A DNA stretch of 64,000 nucleotides from Sulfuricaulis limicola (GCF_002355735.1 NZ_AP014879.1:930001-994000); one strand, 5' to 3'; positions 7,907 through 16,693 are shown, numbered from the stretch's first letter. Notes: generated by a model from the letters alone, not told the origin. Made by a program: numbers and translations.

Positions 7907-9820
7907 ATGACAGAAAGTTCCGATGACCACGGTTTTGAAGGCCCTTGGTGGCTCTATCCCCCGCTGCGCAACGCGCTGCTCGCCGGCCTGATTGCCGCCG
8001 TGGGTTTCGCGCTGGCGCATCTCGGCTTTCTTCCGGAACGTATCGAAAACATCTTTTACTGGCTTGCGATCCCGCTCGGCGGCTGGCACTGGACGCGCGA
8101 GGGCATCGAGAAACTGATCGAAGACAAAGAAGTCGGCATCGAGATACTGATGATCGCCGCCACCGCCGGCTCCGGGATTCTGGGCCTGTGGGACGAGGCT
8201 GCGGCGCTGGTGTTTCTCTATGGCGCGGCCGAGGGCACGGAGGAGTACACCTACGCGCGCACGCGCGCCAGCATCCGCGCGCTGCTCGATCTCGCGCCGA
8301 AGGAGGCGCGCGTCCTGCGCGATGGCAAAGAGAGCACGGTTCCGGCCGAGAGCCTCAAGGCCGGCGACATCTTTGTCGTGCGCCCGGGCGAGGCGCTGCC
8401 CACCGACGGCGTCATCCGTTCGGGAAATTCCAGCCTCGACGAATCGCCCGTGACTGGCGAATCGGCGCCGGTGGACAAAGGACCGGGCATGAAGGTGTTC
8501 GCTGCCTCGATCAACAAGCAGGGCGCGCTCGAAATCGAGGCCACGGCGGCGTTCGCCGACAACTCGCTCTCCAAGATCATTCATCTGGTCGAGGAAGCGC
8601 AGGAAAGAAAAGGCAAGGCCCAGCAATGGATCGAACGCTTCGGCCGGCGTTATACCCCGGCGGTGCTCGCGGGCTCGGTGTTGCTGCTCGTGGTGCCATG
8701 GTTGATGAATCTGCCGCTCGCCGAGTGGTCGGCGCGTGCGGTGTTATTGCTCGTCGCTGCCGCGCCCTGCGCGCTCATCATGTCCACACCCGTGGCCATG
8801 GCCGCCGGCATCGGTTCGGCCGGCAAGCGCGGCATCCTCATCAAGGGCGGTGCGCACCTGGAACATCTCGGCGTCATCCGCGCGGTCGCCTTCGACAAGA
8901 CCGGCACGCTCACGCACGGTGAGCCGGTCGTCACCGACATTGCCGCGCTGAAGGGTTCGGAGCCGGAACTGCTCGCCGTGGCCGCGGCGCTCGAACATTT
9001 CTCGGAGCATCCGCTGGCGCGCGCCATCGTCGAGGAGGCACGGAAACGGGGGATTGCTCCGCCGCCCGCCGAGGCGTTCGAGGCCCTCACGGGCGCCGGC
9101 GTTAAAGCCCGGATCGACGGCAAGCCGTGGCACATCGGCAATCCCGATCTGTTCGTACGGCTGGGCGTCGACCTCGCAAGCGCGCGCGAGCGCATCGGCG
9201 CGCTCCAGGAACAGGGCAAGACCGTGGTGCTGATCGGGAACGAAGCCGGCGTGCACGGGCTGGTCGCGCTGCAGGACCGCCTGCGGGCGGACGCCAAAGC
9301 AACTATCGCGGGGCTGCATGCGCTCGGAATCCGCACCGCCATGCTCACCGGCGACAACGCGCGCACGGCGCACGCGGTGGCGCGCCTGCTCGGCATCGAC
9401 GACGTGCGCGCCGGGCTCAAGCCCGATGAGAAGGTCGCCGCGGTGCAGCAATTGCAGAAACAGTATGGCGCCGTGCTCATGGTGGGTGACGGTGTCAACG
9501 ACGCCCCGGCGCTCGCCGCCGCCACCTGCGGGATGGCGATGGGCGCGGCCGGCACGGATGCGGCGATCGAGGCGGCGGACATCGCGCTCATGGCCGACGA
9601 TCTCGCCAAGGTGACTGAGGCGCTGCACCTGGGGCGGAAAGCGCGGCGCGTGAGCGCGCAGAACATCGTGTTTTCGATTCTGATTCTCACGGTCATGATC
9701 CCGCTCGCCCTCGGTGGATTCCTGAGCGTGGCGCTGACGGTGCTGGTGCACGAGGCGAGCGAATTGCTGGCGGTGGTCAACGGATTGCGGGCGGGACGGG
9801 GATCGACAAGCCATGCATAG
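7907..9820 (+). CDS. P1B-type heavy-metal ATPase with APC instead of CPC
   Basis: 638-residue cation-exporting ATPase lacking any N-terminal HMA domain. Visible motifs from ATG 7907: TGES in the actuator domain (about residue 183), APCALIMSTP in the transport helix (residues 286-295), the phosphorylation site DKTGT (330), HPLA in the nucleotide domain, MLTGDN and [11 protein letters not shown]. The first Cys of the usual CPC is Ala, so metal selectivity may differ from ZntA/CadA types. An AAGGAG 11 bp upstream supports ATG 7907 over the in-frame GTG at 7898. It follows the RND genes closely and probably feeds the same metal to the periplasm for onward export. Confidence 0.88.
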   Translation: MTESSDDHGFEGPWWLYPPLRNALLAGLIAAVGFALAHLGFLPERIENIFYWLAIPLGGWHWTREGIEKLIEDKEVGIEILMIAATAGSGILGLWDEAAALVFLYGAAEGTEEYTYARTRASIRALLDLAPKEARVLRDGKESTVPAESLKAGDIFVVRPGEALPTDGVIRSGNSSLDESPVTGESAPVDKGPGMKVFAASINKQGALEIEATAAFADNSLSKIIHLVEEAQERKGKAQQWIERFGRRYTPAVLAGSVLLLVVPWLMNLPLAEWSARAVLLLVAAAPCALIMSTPVAMAAGIGSAGKRGILIKGGAHLEHLGVIRAVAFDKTGTLTHGEPVVTDIAALKGSEPELLAVAAALEHFSEHPLARAIVEEARKRGIAPPPAEAFEALTGAGVKARIDGKPWHIGNPDLFVRLGVDLASARERIGALQEQGKTVVLIGNEAGVHGLVALQDRLRADAKATIAGLHALGIRTAMLTGDNARTAHAVARLLGIDDVRAGLKPDEKVAAVQQLQKQYGAVLMVGDGVNDAPALAAATCGMAMGAAGTDAAIEAADIALMADDLAKVTEALHLGRKARRVSAQNIVFSILILTVMIPLALGGFLSVALTVLVHEASELLAVVNGLRAGRGSTSHA

Positions 9821-9959
9821 ATCAACGACATCAGATGGAAGAGAGCGCCAGATTTGGTGGAACTTCCGCCCATAGTGGCGGCCAAAAAGGTGAAAAATGA
9901 AGGCCGTGAAACATGAGCAATCGAACAGTTCCAATTGAAAACATAATCGAGGAAATTCC

Positions 9960-10352
9960 ATGGACACGAAGTACGGATTCGGCAAGACCGTCAAGCTCGG
10001 TTTTGATACCGCTGTTGAACGCGTGACACAGGAGTTACAGAAGGAAGGTTTCGGCGTGTTGACCGACATCGACGTCGCCGCGACGCTCAAGAAAAAGCTC
10101 AACCAGAAGATGCCGCCTTACCGTATTCTCGGCGCCTGCAACCCGCCGCTCGCGCACCGCGCGCTCGCGGCTGAACCTTCCATCGGGCTGCTGTTGCCGT
10201 GCAACGTCGTGGTGCGTCAGGACGAGACCGGCGCGGTCTTAGTCGAGATCATGGACCCGAACGCGGTGCTCGATCTCGTGGACAAGCCGGCCATCGCGGA
10301 ACTCGCGCGCGAGGTGCGGCAGAAGCTGGAGCGGGTGCTGCAGGCGGTTTAG
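9960..10352 (+). CDS. DUF302 family protein
   Basis: 130 residues matching the DUF302 pattern: FGKTVKLGFDTAVERVTQELQKEGFGVLTDIDVAATLKKKLNQKMPPYRILGACNPPLAHRALAAEPSIGLLLPCNVVVRQ. The conserved block ILGACNPPLAHRAL...GLLLPCNVVV includes two cysteines. Such proteins are widespread in sulfur-oxidising and metal-exposed bacteria; no biochemical role is established. It has no signal peptide, so it is probably cytoplasmic. The 139 bp between the ATPase and this gene hold no other gene. Confidence 0.85.
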   Translation: MDTKYGFGKTVKLGFDTAVERVTQELQKEGFGVLTDIDVAATLKKKLNQKMPPYRILGACNPPLAHRALAAEPSIGLLLPCNVVVRQDETGAVLVEIMDPNAVLDLVDKPAIAELAREVRQKLERVLQAV

Positions 10353-10427
10353 AACCGGTCCATCGCTGCACTTGTGAATTTGACCAGAATCAAAGTTTGG
10401 CGCGAGGCTTTACGGTAATTTTTCAAC

Positions 10428-10745
10428 ATGTTTCGCACCATCACATGGTTCCTCATCGTATCGCTGTTCACGCTGAACATGGCATGGGCGATTGATAATT
10501 GTGCGTTCAGCGATCCTTCGGACTCCGGCGCCGGTATGACACAACCGTTCGATCCGGCGCCCGAAGACTCCACCAGCACCACCCCGGCCTGCGGCCAATG
10601 GTGTCCTGGGTGGGTCAGCCTTGTGACATTGCCTGTTTCCCAGGTTCTGCTGCCAAGCCTCCTGTCCACTTTCGAGGGCGGGTTTGGCGCGGACCCGTAC
10701 GTCTTCCTGCCGGCGCCACCGCCGATCCATCCTCCCATCGCCTGA
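10428..10745 (+). CDS. Small secreted Cys-containing protein, CzcI-like
   Basis: 105 residues with signal peptide MFRTITWFLIVSLFTLNMAWA and a mature region with cysteines at DNCAF and TTPACGQWCPGW, ending in a Pro-rich tail (LPAPPPIHPPIA). Its build mirrors the protein at 2699 (same size, signal peptide, CxxxC cluster in mid-protein, Pro-rich end), suggesting the two are distant paralogues. The likely place of action is the periplasm. Function unknown; a role in metal binding or in tuning the neighbouring efflux genes is inference. Confidence 0.55.
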   Translation: MFRTITWFLIVSLFTLNMAWAIDNCAFSDPSDSGAGMTQPFDPAPEDSTSTTPACGQWCPGWVSLVTLPVSQVLLPSLLSTFEGGFGADPYVFLPAPPPIHPPIA

Positions 10746-10886
10746 TCCCGTGAATCCGCGCGGGCATCCGCTCGCGCCGTCCGAGTGCCCGCACGGCTTT
10801 TGCTGACCGGGCGAGTTTCAAGACTGTGAGATATCCGGCGCGTGCCGCGAACCGCGCGGCCGCCCGGTCATTCCAAGGAGAAGGTC

Positions 10887-11330
10887 ATGATCCGCATATT
10901 ATTTCTTGTCTGTGCCGCGCTCTTGTCGGCCACGAGTTTGGCCGAGACGAACGTCTATGGCGAAACCAACCCCGAGTACGACGGCAAGCTGTCGGACCCC
11001 CGGCTTGCCGTGCCACCGGCTTTCAGTGCGAAGACCGAGCCGGAGATCGCGCTGTGCGACTATCCGCTGGGCGTCATCACGAAACAGGTGGCGTTTTCGC
11101 GCCACGGCTCGCCGCACAAGATAGTCACGTTGGCAAACAGCAAGGAGGGTTGGGTCTACGAGATTCCGCACGCGCGCGGACGCAATACCTATACGCTGGA
11201 GTTCGACGACGGTGTGGTGATCGACGTCATCTACGAAGACGACGACGGCCTGGGCACGGGCACCGGTGTCACGGCCACCGAGATGCAGGCGCACAAGGCG
11301 CAGCCGGTCGCGCCCGTACCGATGCCGTGA
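10887..11330 (+). CDS. Secreted protein of unknown function
   Basis: 147 residues. The start is chosen at ATG 10887, which has an AAGGAG ribosome site and gives a clean signal peptide (MIRILFLVCAALLSATSLA). The mature part is acidic and beta-rich (YGETNPEYDGKLSDPRLAVPPAFSAKTEPEIALCDYPLGVITKQVAFSRHGSPHKIVTLANSKEGWVYEI, then FDDGVVIDVIYEDDDGLGTGTG). There is a single Cys. I do not recognise a named family. It lies in a run of small periplasmic or membrane proteins (CzcI-like, SHOCT, Spy-like) typical of metal islands. Confidence 0.6.
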   Translation: MIRILFLVCAALLSATSLAETNVYGETNPEYDGKLSDPRLAVPPAFSAKTEPEIALCDYPLGVITKQVAFSRHGSPHKIVTLANSKEGWVYEIPHARGRNTYTLEFDDGVVIDVIYEDDDGLGTGTGVTATEMQAHKAQPVAPVPMP

Positions 11331-11431
11331 AATCGGTGGAGCAAGAGCTGTATCGATGGCCGGCTCTTGCTCCAGCGCCGCGCTACGCAGATGGCGAAAC
11401 GAGTAATGGGTTTTTCGAAGGAGGTGAAACG

Positions 11432-11689
11432 ATGATGGACTATGGCATGGGTTGGGGTATGGGGTGGGGCTGGCTCGGCATGACGCTGTTCTGGCTGATT
11501 CCGCTGCTGGTCGTGATCGTGCTGGCCGCGGTGGCGGTCAAGTATCTGTTCTCGGGCAGCGCGCGATCCACTACCGGATCGCACGAGGACCGGAACCGGG
11601 CGCTCGAAGTGCTGGAGGAAAGATATGCCCGCGGCGAGATCAACCGTGAGGAGTACCTTCAGAAACGTGACGATTTGAAGCGGCGCTGA
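11432..11689 (+). CDS. SHOCT-domain membrane protein
   Basis: 85 residues with three parts: a Gly/Met/Trp-rich N-terminus (MMDYGMGWGMGWGW), one transmembrane helix (MTLFWLIPLLVVIVLAAVAVKYLF) and a C-terminal SHOCT motif (ALEVLEERYARGEINREEYLQKRDDLKRR). A near-perfect GGAGGTGA lies just upstream of ATG 11432. SHOCT (short C-terminal) domains are small, usually terminal alpha-helical segments of unclear function. Two other proteins with the same plan occur in island B (33825, 35689), with the YARGEIxREE core conserved. Confidence 0.8.
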   Translation: MMDYGMGWGMGWGWLGMTLFWLIPLLVVIVLAAVAVKYLFSGSARSTTGSHEDRNRALEVLEERYARGEINREEYLQKRDDLKRR

Positions 11690-11751
11690 GACGCCGCAGG
11701 AAAGGAAGGGAGCAAACTGTGCAATCGCAGATTCATTGAAAGGAGACTGAC

Positions 11752-12402
11752 ATGATTCGCAAGAAACCAATTGTTCAAGCGCTTACCGCGCTCGCATTGC
11801 TGACCGCCACCGCCGCGCTTCCGGCCGCCGACCCGCAGCAACCGGCCGGCGGATACGGGCCGGGTTACGGTATGCACCCCGGCATGATGGGCGGCTATGG
11901 CATGGGCCAGGGAATGATGGGACCCGGCATGATGATGGGACCTGGTATGGGCATGGGACCCGGCATGATGGGAATGATGGACGATGGGTGCTCGGGCGGT
12001 GGGATGGGCATGATGGGCCCGGGAATGGGCATGGGGATGATGGGAATGGGGCCGGGCATGATGATGGGTCCCGGAATGATGGGCGGCTATGGCCCCGGAG
12101 GCACGCTCGGTTTCAACGAGTCGCAGCAGAAGCGAATCACGCAGATCCAGGACGAGCTGCGCAAGAAGCACTGGAACCTCATGGGTAAGATGAACGACGA
12201 ACGCGTGAAACTGCGCGATGTGTACGCCTCGGGCAAACGTGACCCGGCCGCGATCGGTCAGCAACAGCAACGCATATACGACCTGCGGCGCCAGATGCTG
12301 GAGTCCTCGGTCGAGGCGCAAAACCGCATCGAGGCGGTGCTGACTTCCGAGCAGAAGGAGCAGCTGCGCGGTTACTACGGTCAGGGCTGGATGATGTGGT
12401 AG
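11752..12402 (+). CDS. Periplasmic Spy/CpxP-like protein with Gly-Met-rich N-terminus
   Basis: 216 residues: a signal peptide (to about residue 25), then roughly 95 residues composed almost only of Gly, Met, Pro and Tyr in GPGMMMGPGMGMG-type repeats, then a helical domain with the LTxxQ-family signature (FNESQQKRITQIQDELRKKHWNLMGKMNDERVKLRDVYASGK, then RIEAVLTSEQKEQL). The helical part resembles Spy/CpxP/CnrX-type periplasmic chaperone-sensors. The Met-rich part looks suited to Cu(I)/Ag(I) binding. Close spacing to the SHOCT gene suggests one transcript. Confidence 0.8.
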   Translation: MIRKKPIVQALTALALLTATAALPAADPQQPAGGYGPGYGMHPGMMGGYGMGQGMMGPGMMMGPGMGMGPGMMGMMDDGCSGGGMGMMGPGMGMGMMGMGPGMMMGPGMMGGYGPGGTLGFNESQQKRITQIQDELRKKHWNLMGKMNDERVKLRDVYASGKRDPAAIGQQQQRIYDLRRQMLESSVEAQNRIEAVLTSEQKEQLRGYYGQGWMMW

Positions 12403-12465
12403 CGGGTGGGATGTGACGGGCGCGAAGCTGGTCGTTTGGTTATGTGATTGGCTGAAGCCACGGCG

Positions 12466-14271
12466 TTATTGCATCTCGTTGCGCCGTGAAATGGAGAGTG
12501 GGTCGGTCTCGTCGTGCGGATGCACCCGGTTGCGTCCGCCATCCTTGGCGGCGTAACAGGCCATGTCGGCCGCGCTCAGGACTTCCGTCAAGTCGGCGTT
12601 CGCCCGGTCCACTGCGACCAGGCCGATGCTGGCGCCGATGTCGAACGGCCGGCCGCGCCAGGCGAAGCGGAAGCCCTTGATGGCATGCAGCAGGTTGTCG
12701 GCGATGTGCCGCGCCTGTTCGAGCGGACAGCTTTCAAGTAGGACGCCGAATTCGTCGCCTCCCAGCCGTGCCACCGTGTCGTTGTCGCGCACCTTCGCCG
12801 CCAGCAGTCCGCCGAGTTGCCGCAGCAACTCGTCCCCGGCGGCGTGACCGCAGCTGTCGTTCACGATTTTGAACTGGTCGAGGTCGATATAGAGGACGGC
12901 ATGTGTCAGCCCGCGTTCGCGGGTATCCGCGAGCGCCTGTTCCACGCGATGTTCGAATTCGTGGCGGTTGACCAGCCCCGTCAGAAGATCGTGGGTTGCC
13001 TGCCATGAGAGCTGGGAGGCGAGCCGGCGCTCCTCGGTGACGTCATGAAACACATGGATCTCGCCCATCACCGTGCCGCCCTGGTCGCGGATGGGTGAGA
13101 CGGATTTGTCGATGGATATCTGGGTGCCGCCGCGGCGCGTAAGCAGCACCTGTTGTTTCTTGTCGGTGACAGTCTCATCCGTGGCGTTACTCACGGTTGT
13201 CCGGCTTTTCACCGAGTGAGATGGGGCGTCTCGCGTCAGGCGCAGAGCACGCTCGATCGGTTGCCCCCTTACTTCCGCCGTGTGCCAGCCGGTCAGGTGT
13301 TCGGCTACCGGATTCATGTATTCGATGCAACCTTGGACATCAGTGGTGATTACGGCATCGGCAATGGAGTGCAGCGTCACCTGGGCGCGCACTTTCTCCC
13401 GGAACAGAGCGTGCACGCTGTCACGCAGGCGGTAAAAAATATAGGCGGTGTAGATAAGCAGGAGCACGGAGAACAGGTACAGCAAGATGCGATAATTATT
13501 GGCTTCGCGCATGGACTGTTCATGCTCGGTCGCATAGGCCTGATACAGCTCATCGGCCTGCCGCGCGCTCGGTAACGCGAGAATTTGCGCCAGCTGCGCT
13601 TCCACCCTGTCGGCGTATTCCAGGATGATTTCGGTGTGTCGAACGGCGTGTTCCACGCCGGGGCGCAGCGCCGGCGTCCCGGCGTAGTCGCGCACGGCGT
13701 TCACGCACATTTCAGCGGCTTCGCGCCGTTCCGGATCGCCGCTCTGGATATATTGCAGGATGCCGCCCAGCAGGTCGGGCCCAAGTTGCCGCAGTCCGGC
13801 CGGGAGGCGTACCTTGGTTGCGCCCATCGTTGTTTCGACGACGGAAATTTGCTGGAGCGCGAGGGGATAATAGCTCAGGGAGTTTTTAAGCACGGCGTTG
13901 TCGGACTTGAAATAGTCCACGAGCACGGCTTTTTGTTTCAAGGTTTCCGTGAGCCGCGCAAGTTTTGTGTCGATTTCCGTGGAATGGGACCCCTTCCCGT
14001 GATTCTGGTGCTGGGTTTGCCGGACCTGCTGCAGAAGCCGGTCCGATTTTCCAATGGCCTCGACCAGCGGATCGTAGTTGACGAGCAAACGGTAACGGGC
14101 GCGGATCACGTCCTGATTGAGCGTCGCGTCCACCGCCTGTAATTCACCCAGCGTGTTGACCAGACGGTTGTGCGATTCCATGTCGTGGATCTGCGTCTTG
14201 GCGAACAATATTGCCGAGAGCAGGACCAGACCCAGCCACACCATGATCGGCTTGATGAGGGAATGATTCAT
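12466..14271 (-). CDS. Membrane diguanylate cyclase, DAHL-PAS-GGDEF
   Basis: 601 residues. TM1 is near residues 9-25. A long helical periplasmic sensor follows (VNTLGELQAVDATLNQDVIRARYRLLVNYDPLVEAI, the DAHL type) and closes with TM2 (RILLYLFSVLLLIYTAYIFY). A PAS domain comes next (VTLHSIADAVITTDVQGCIEYMNPVAEHLTGW), then GGDEF at residues 504-508 with an RxxD inhibitory site (RDND) five residues before it. Product: cyclic di-GMP from 2 GTP, with product inhibition likely. There is no EAL domain. The start overlaps the stop of the upstream peroxidase gene (ATGA), so the two form one operon and the sensor may respond to a related redox signal. Confidence 0.9.
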   Translation of the reverse strand: MNHSLIKPIMVWLGLVLLSAILFAKTQIHDMESHNRLVNTLGELQAVDATLNQDVIRARYRLLVNYDPLVEAIGKSDRLLQQVRQTQHQNHGKGSHSTEIDTKLARLTETLKQKAVLVDYFKSDNAVLKNSLSYYPLALQQISVVETTMGATKVRLPAGLRQLGPDLLGGILQYIQSGDPERREAAEMCVNAVRDYAGTPALRPGVEHAVRHTEIILEYADRVEAQLAQILALPSARQADELYQAYATEHEQSMREANNYRILLYLFSVLLLIYTAYIFYRLRDSVHALFREKVRAQVTLHSIADAVITTDVQGCIEYMNPVAEHLTGWHTAEVRGQPIERALRLTRDAPSHSVKSRTTVSNATDETVTDKKQQVLLTRRGGTQISIDKSVSPIRDQGGTVMGEIHVFHDVTEERRLASQLSWQATHDLLTGLVNRHEFEHRVEQALADTRERGLTHAVLYIDLDQFKIVNDSCGHAAGDELLRQLGGLLAAKVRDNDTVARLGGDEFGVLLESCPLEQARHIADNLLHAIKGFRFAWRGRPFDIGASIGLVAVDRANADLTEVLSAADMACYAAKDGGRNRVHPHDETDPLSISRRNEMQ

Positions 14272-15365
14272 AGCGGCTGGCCGTCGTATTCGCCGTTCAA
14301 GGTATGCAGGAACTGAACGATGAGCTTGACCTCGCGTGGTTCGATGGGTCGTCCGAGCATGAATTTGGACATGCCCTTGACCGCGTCTTCCAGCGTCTTG
14401 ATGCGGCCGTCGTGCAGGTAGGGCGCGGTCAGTGCCACATTGCGCAGTCCCGGAACGCGGAACATGTGGCGGTCGCGTTCCAGGCCCGTGACGTTAAAGC
14501 GCCCAAGATCGGCCGGGGTCAGGTCGCCGCGTTTGTCGAAGTAATCGCCCATCACTCCAACCTTCTGGTACATGTTGCCGCCGGCGTTCACGCCCTGATG
14601 GCATGCGGTGCAGCCGTAGGCTTTGAACAGGCGATAACCTTCTTTTTCCTCCGCGGTGATCGCATTCTGATCGCCGCGCAGATAGCGGTCGAAGCGCCCG
14701 TTGGGCGTGACCAGCGAGCGCTCGAAGGTCACGAGCGCATCCTGGACGGCGGCCACGGTCAGGCCATCGGAATAGGCGGCCGAAAACGCCGAGACGTAGG
14801 AAGCATCCTGTCGCAGTCGCTGTAACGCCACCTCCCAGTCGGTGCCGGTGTCCTCCATCGGTCCCTGGATATGTTCTGCGAGCGAGCCCGCGCGTCCGTC
14901 CCAGAACAGACGAAAATTGAGCATGGCGTTGAAGATGCTCGGTGTGTTGACCGGCGTGGCCATGCCGCCCGGCCGGAGAGAGCGGGGCTTGCCGTCGGCG
15001 CCACCCAGCTTGAGGTTGTGGCAGGTCGCGCAGGCAGTTTTCTGGTCACGCGACAGCCGCGGGTCGTGGAACAACTGCTTCCCCAGGGCGAGCTTGCGTG
15101 GATCCAATGCAGGCGGTGGCGGGAGCGGCTGAATCGGCTCGTTGCTCAGGGCCGTGCCGGCTGTTTCGGTATTTTCAACCACCGCTGTTACTGTTGACGC
15201 AGTGATCAGGCAAAGCAGCGCGGCCAGTCCGGCAATGAATGCCGACAGGGCGTATCCAGCCTTGGTAGCCGATGTTTTTGGCTTGCTCGTTCGTCGGTAG
15301 GCAAGGTGTCCGGCGGTTCGGCCATGGCCAGCGATATGGATCGGTCGTCCTGGTTTGAAAGGCAT
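14268..15365 (-). CDS. Di-haem cytochrome c peroxidase family protein
   Basis: 365 residues. A basic N-terminus with a membrane anchor or signal segment (AGYALSAFIAGLAALLCLITASTVTAVV) precedes the CcpA/MauG-like domain. Two haem-binding sites are seen: CATCHNLKLGG and, later, CTACHQGVNAGG, separated by the usual about 145 residues. RVPGLRNVALTAPYLHDGRIKTLEDAV is a family hallmark. The function is periplasmic reduction of hydrogen peroxide or a MauG-like oxidation. It is the first gene of a two-gene operon with the diguanylate cyclase. It is transcribed divergently from the Crp/Fnr gene at 15610, and the 244-bp gap must hold both promoters. Confidence 0.88.
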   Translation of the reverse strand: MPFKPGRPIHIAGHGRTAGHLAYRRTSKPKTSATKAGYALSAFIAGLAALLCLITASTVTAVVENTETAGTALSNEPIQPLPPPPALDPRKLALGKQLFHDPRLSRDQKTACATCHNLKLGGADGKPRSLRPGGMATPVNTPSIFNAMLNFRLFWDGRAGSLAEHIQGPMEDTGTDWEVALQRLRQDASYVSAFSAAYSDGLTVAAVQDALVTFERSLVTPNGRFDRYLRGDQNAITAEEKEGYRLFKAYGCTACHQGVNAGGNMYQKVGVMGDYFDKRGDLTPADLGRFNVTGLERDRHMFRVPGLRNVALTAPYLHDGRIKTLEDAVKGMSKFMLGRPIEPREVKLIVQFLHTLNGEYDGQPL

Positions 15366-15609
15366 AGAGAGTTGATCGGCTTTTCAAAAATACAGCAAAA
15401 GCCGTGCCGATTGCTTGCCCGTCGCGAATCATTCAGGTGGATTTATGTGTAACTTTAGGTACATATCGAGAGTCTGGCCTTGTTTGTTAGCCGAGTTTGC
15501 CTTAAATGTTGCCTGGTTGTGAGCAATACCGCCGGGTGTATGGGGAGCCCATCAAAAAAGACTGCATCCCGGCCAGAAGAACGAGACAGATCGGTTGGAG
15601 GAGAGTGGC

Positions 15610-16293
15610 ATGAGCAACGCTGGATCAACCGGCCATAAATGGCTTTCCGTCTTTCCGGAACTCGCGGCGATACAAGATGATGCCTGGCTGGAAACGTTGC
15701 GCGCCGCCAGGGAAATGGTGATGCCCGCGGGCACGATCGTGATCCGGCGCGGCGACGCGTGCCAAAATTTTCTCATGGTCACGCGCGGCACGGTACGCGT
15801 GTACGAAAGCTCGGAAAGTGGACGCGAGATCGCGCTTTACCGAACCGGTAGCGGCGATATCTGCATCCTGACACTGAGCAACCTTCTCGCCGGCACGGAC
15901 TACGCTGCCGAAGCCGTGACCGAGGATGAAGTAGGAGTGGTCATGATCCCCATGCCTTTTTTCCAGAACGCCATGGCCCGGTCAGAAGCCTTCCGCAATT
16001 TCATCATGGCCACGCTGGCGCGTCGCCTGAGCGACGTCATGCGGGTGGTGGAGCAGGTGACCTTCCAGCGTCTCGATCTGCGGCTCGCCTGCCTGCTCGG
16101 CCAGCTCTTCGAGCGCAACAAATCGAAAGCTATTTCGATGACGCACGAGGAGCTGGCGCGCGAATTGGGCACCACGCGCGTCGTCGTCAGCCGCCTGCTC
16201 AAGGAATTCGAGCGCATGGGCTGCATACGCCTGCACCGCAGCCAAATCGAATTGTTGTCGCCCGAGGCGCTGGCCCGGGTATCGCGGGATTGA
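15610..16293 (+). CDS. Crp/Fnr-family transcriptional regulator (paralogue 1 of 3)
   Basis: 227 residues from ATG 15610 (GGAGG just upstream; an in-frame TTG at 15595 is rejected). The N-terminal cyclic-nucleotide-type sensor domain (MPAGTIVIRRGDACQNFLMVTRGTVRVYESSESGREIALYRTGSGDICILTLSNLL) is followed by the dimer helix and a Crp-type helix-turn-helix (MTHEELARELGTTRVVVSRLLKEFERMG). The FNR cysteine cluster is absent, so it is not an iron-sulfur sensor of the FNR type. It shares SGREIALYR, GDICxLTLSNLL and VxSRLLKEFER with the genes at 18185 and 19007. It is divergent to the peroxidase-cyclase operon, which is a plausible target. Confidence 0.88.
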   Translation: MSNAGSTGHKWLSVFPELAAIQDDAWLETLRAAREMVMPAGTIVIRRGDACQNFLMVTRGTVRVYESSESGREIALYRTGSGDICILTLSNLLAGTDYAAEAVTEDEVGVVMIPMPFFQNAMARSEAFRNFIMATLARRLSDVMRVVEQVTFQRLDLRLACLLGQLFERNKSKAISMTHEELARELGTTRVVVSRLLKEFERMGCIRLHRSQIELLSPEALARVSRD

Positions 16294-16463
16294 TGCTGTG
16301 TATCTTTTGTAGCAGATATGTCAGCGATACCTCTGTAAATTACGGCATGTAGGGCCTGAAGCAATAGACTCCCTTTGTTGTCCCGGGAAAGATTTCAGGC
16401 TCTGACCAAGGTTCGGGTACGGTAGCTTTTCTCTCCCTGTTACCAATCCCCGACTGGTCGTTG

Positions 16464-16497
16464 AGGCGCCGAAGTTTTCTCTTGGCGCCTATTTTTT
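16464..16497 (+). terminator. Strong rho-independent terminator
   Basis: AGGCGCC-G-AAG, a TTTTCT loop, CTT-GGCGCCT, then ATTTTTT. The stem is GC-rich with one bulge and is followed by six T. It lies 170 bp after the Crp/Fnr stop, so it ends either a long 3' UTR or an independent short transcript beginning in 16300-16400. The remainder of 16294-16693 shows no gene. Confidence 0.75.
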
Positions 16498-16693
16498 ACT
16501 TGGGGTTGTTCTTGCCATTTTTGATTGATGTGTCCAGATTCCTTGCCCAAGTGCCTTACGTTACAAACTCGGCGGCGAGGTAAATGCCTGCTCCTGATGC
16601 TGAAAACATCCGGTTCCAGAAGAAAAGCATTGAGGGAAGTTGTCCTCACGAGGCGCTCTTTAAGTTTCGCAAGTGATGCTGGAGGAAACTCAA

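Noticed and set aside
8744-10102. 452-codon minus-strand open frame opposite the ATPase and DUF302 genes
   Set aside because: No domain or start signal; low-complexity shadow composition.
11876-12110. Met/Gly-codon-rich stretch as a DNA tandem repeat element
   Set aside because: The repetition follows from the GPGMM-type coding sequence of the Spy-like protein; the units are irregular and in frame, so it is a protein repeat.
15372-15387. TTGAT-N6-TTCAA as an FNR site before the peroxidase gene
   Set aside because: The half-sites are spaced 6 instead of 4 bp and one base deviates; too weak to call a site.
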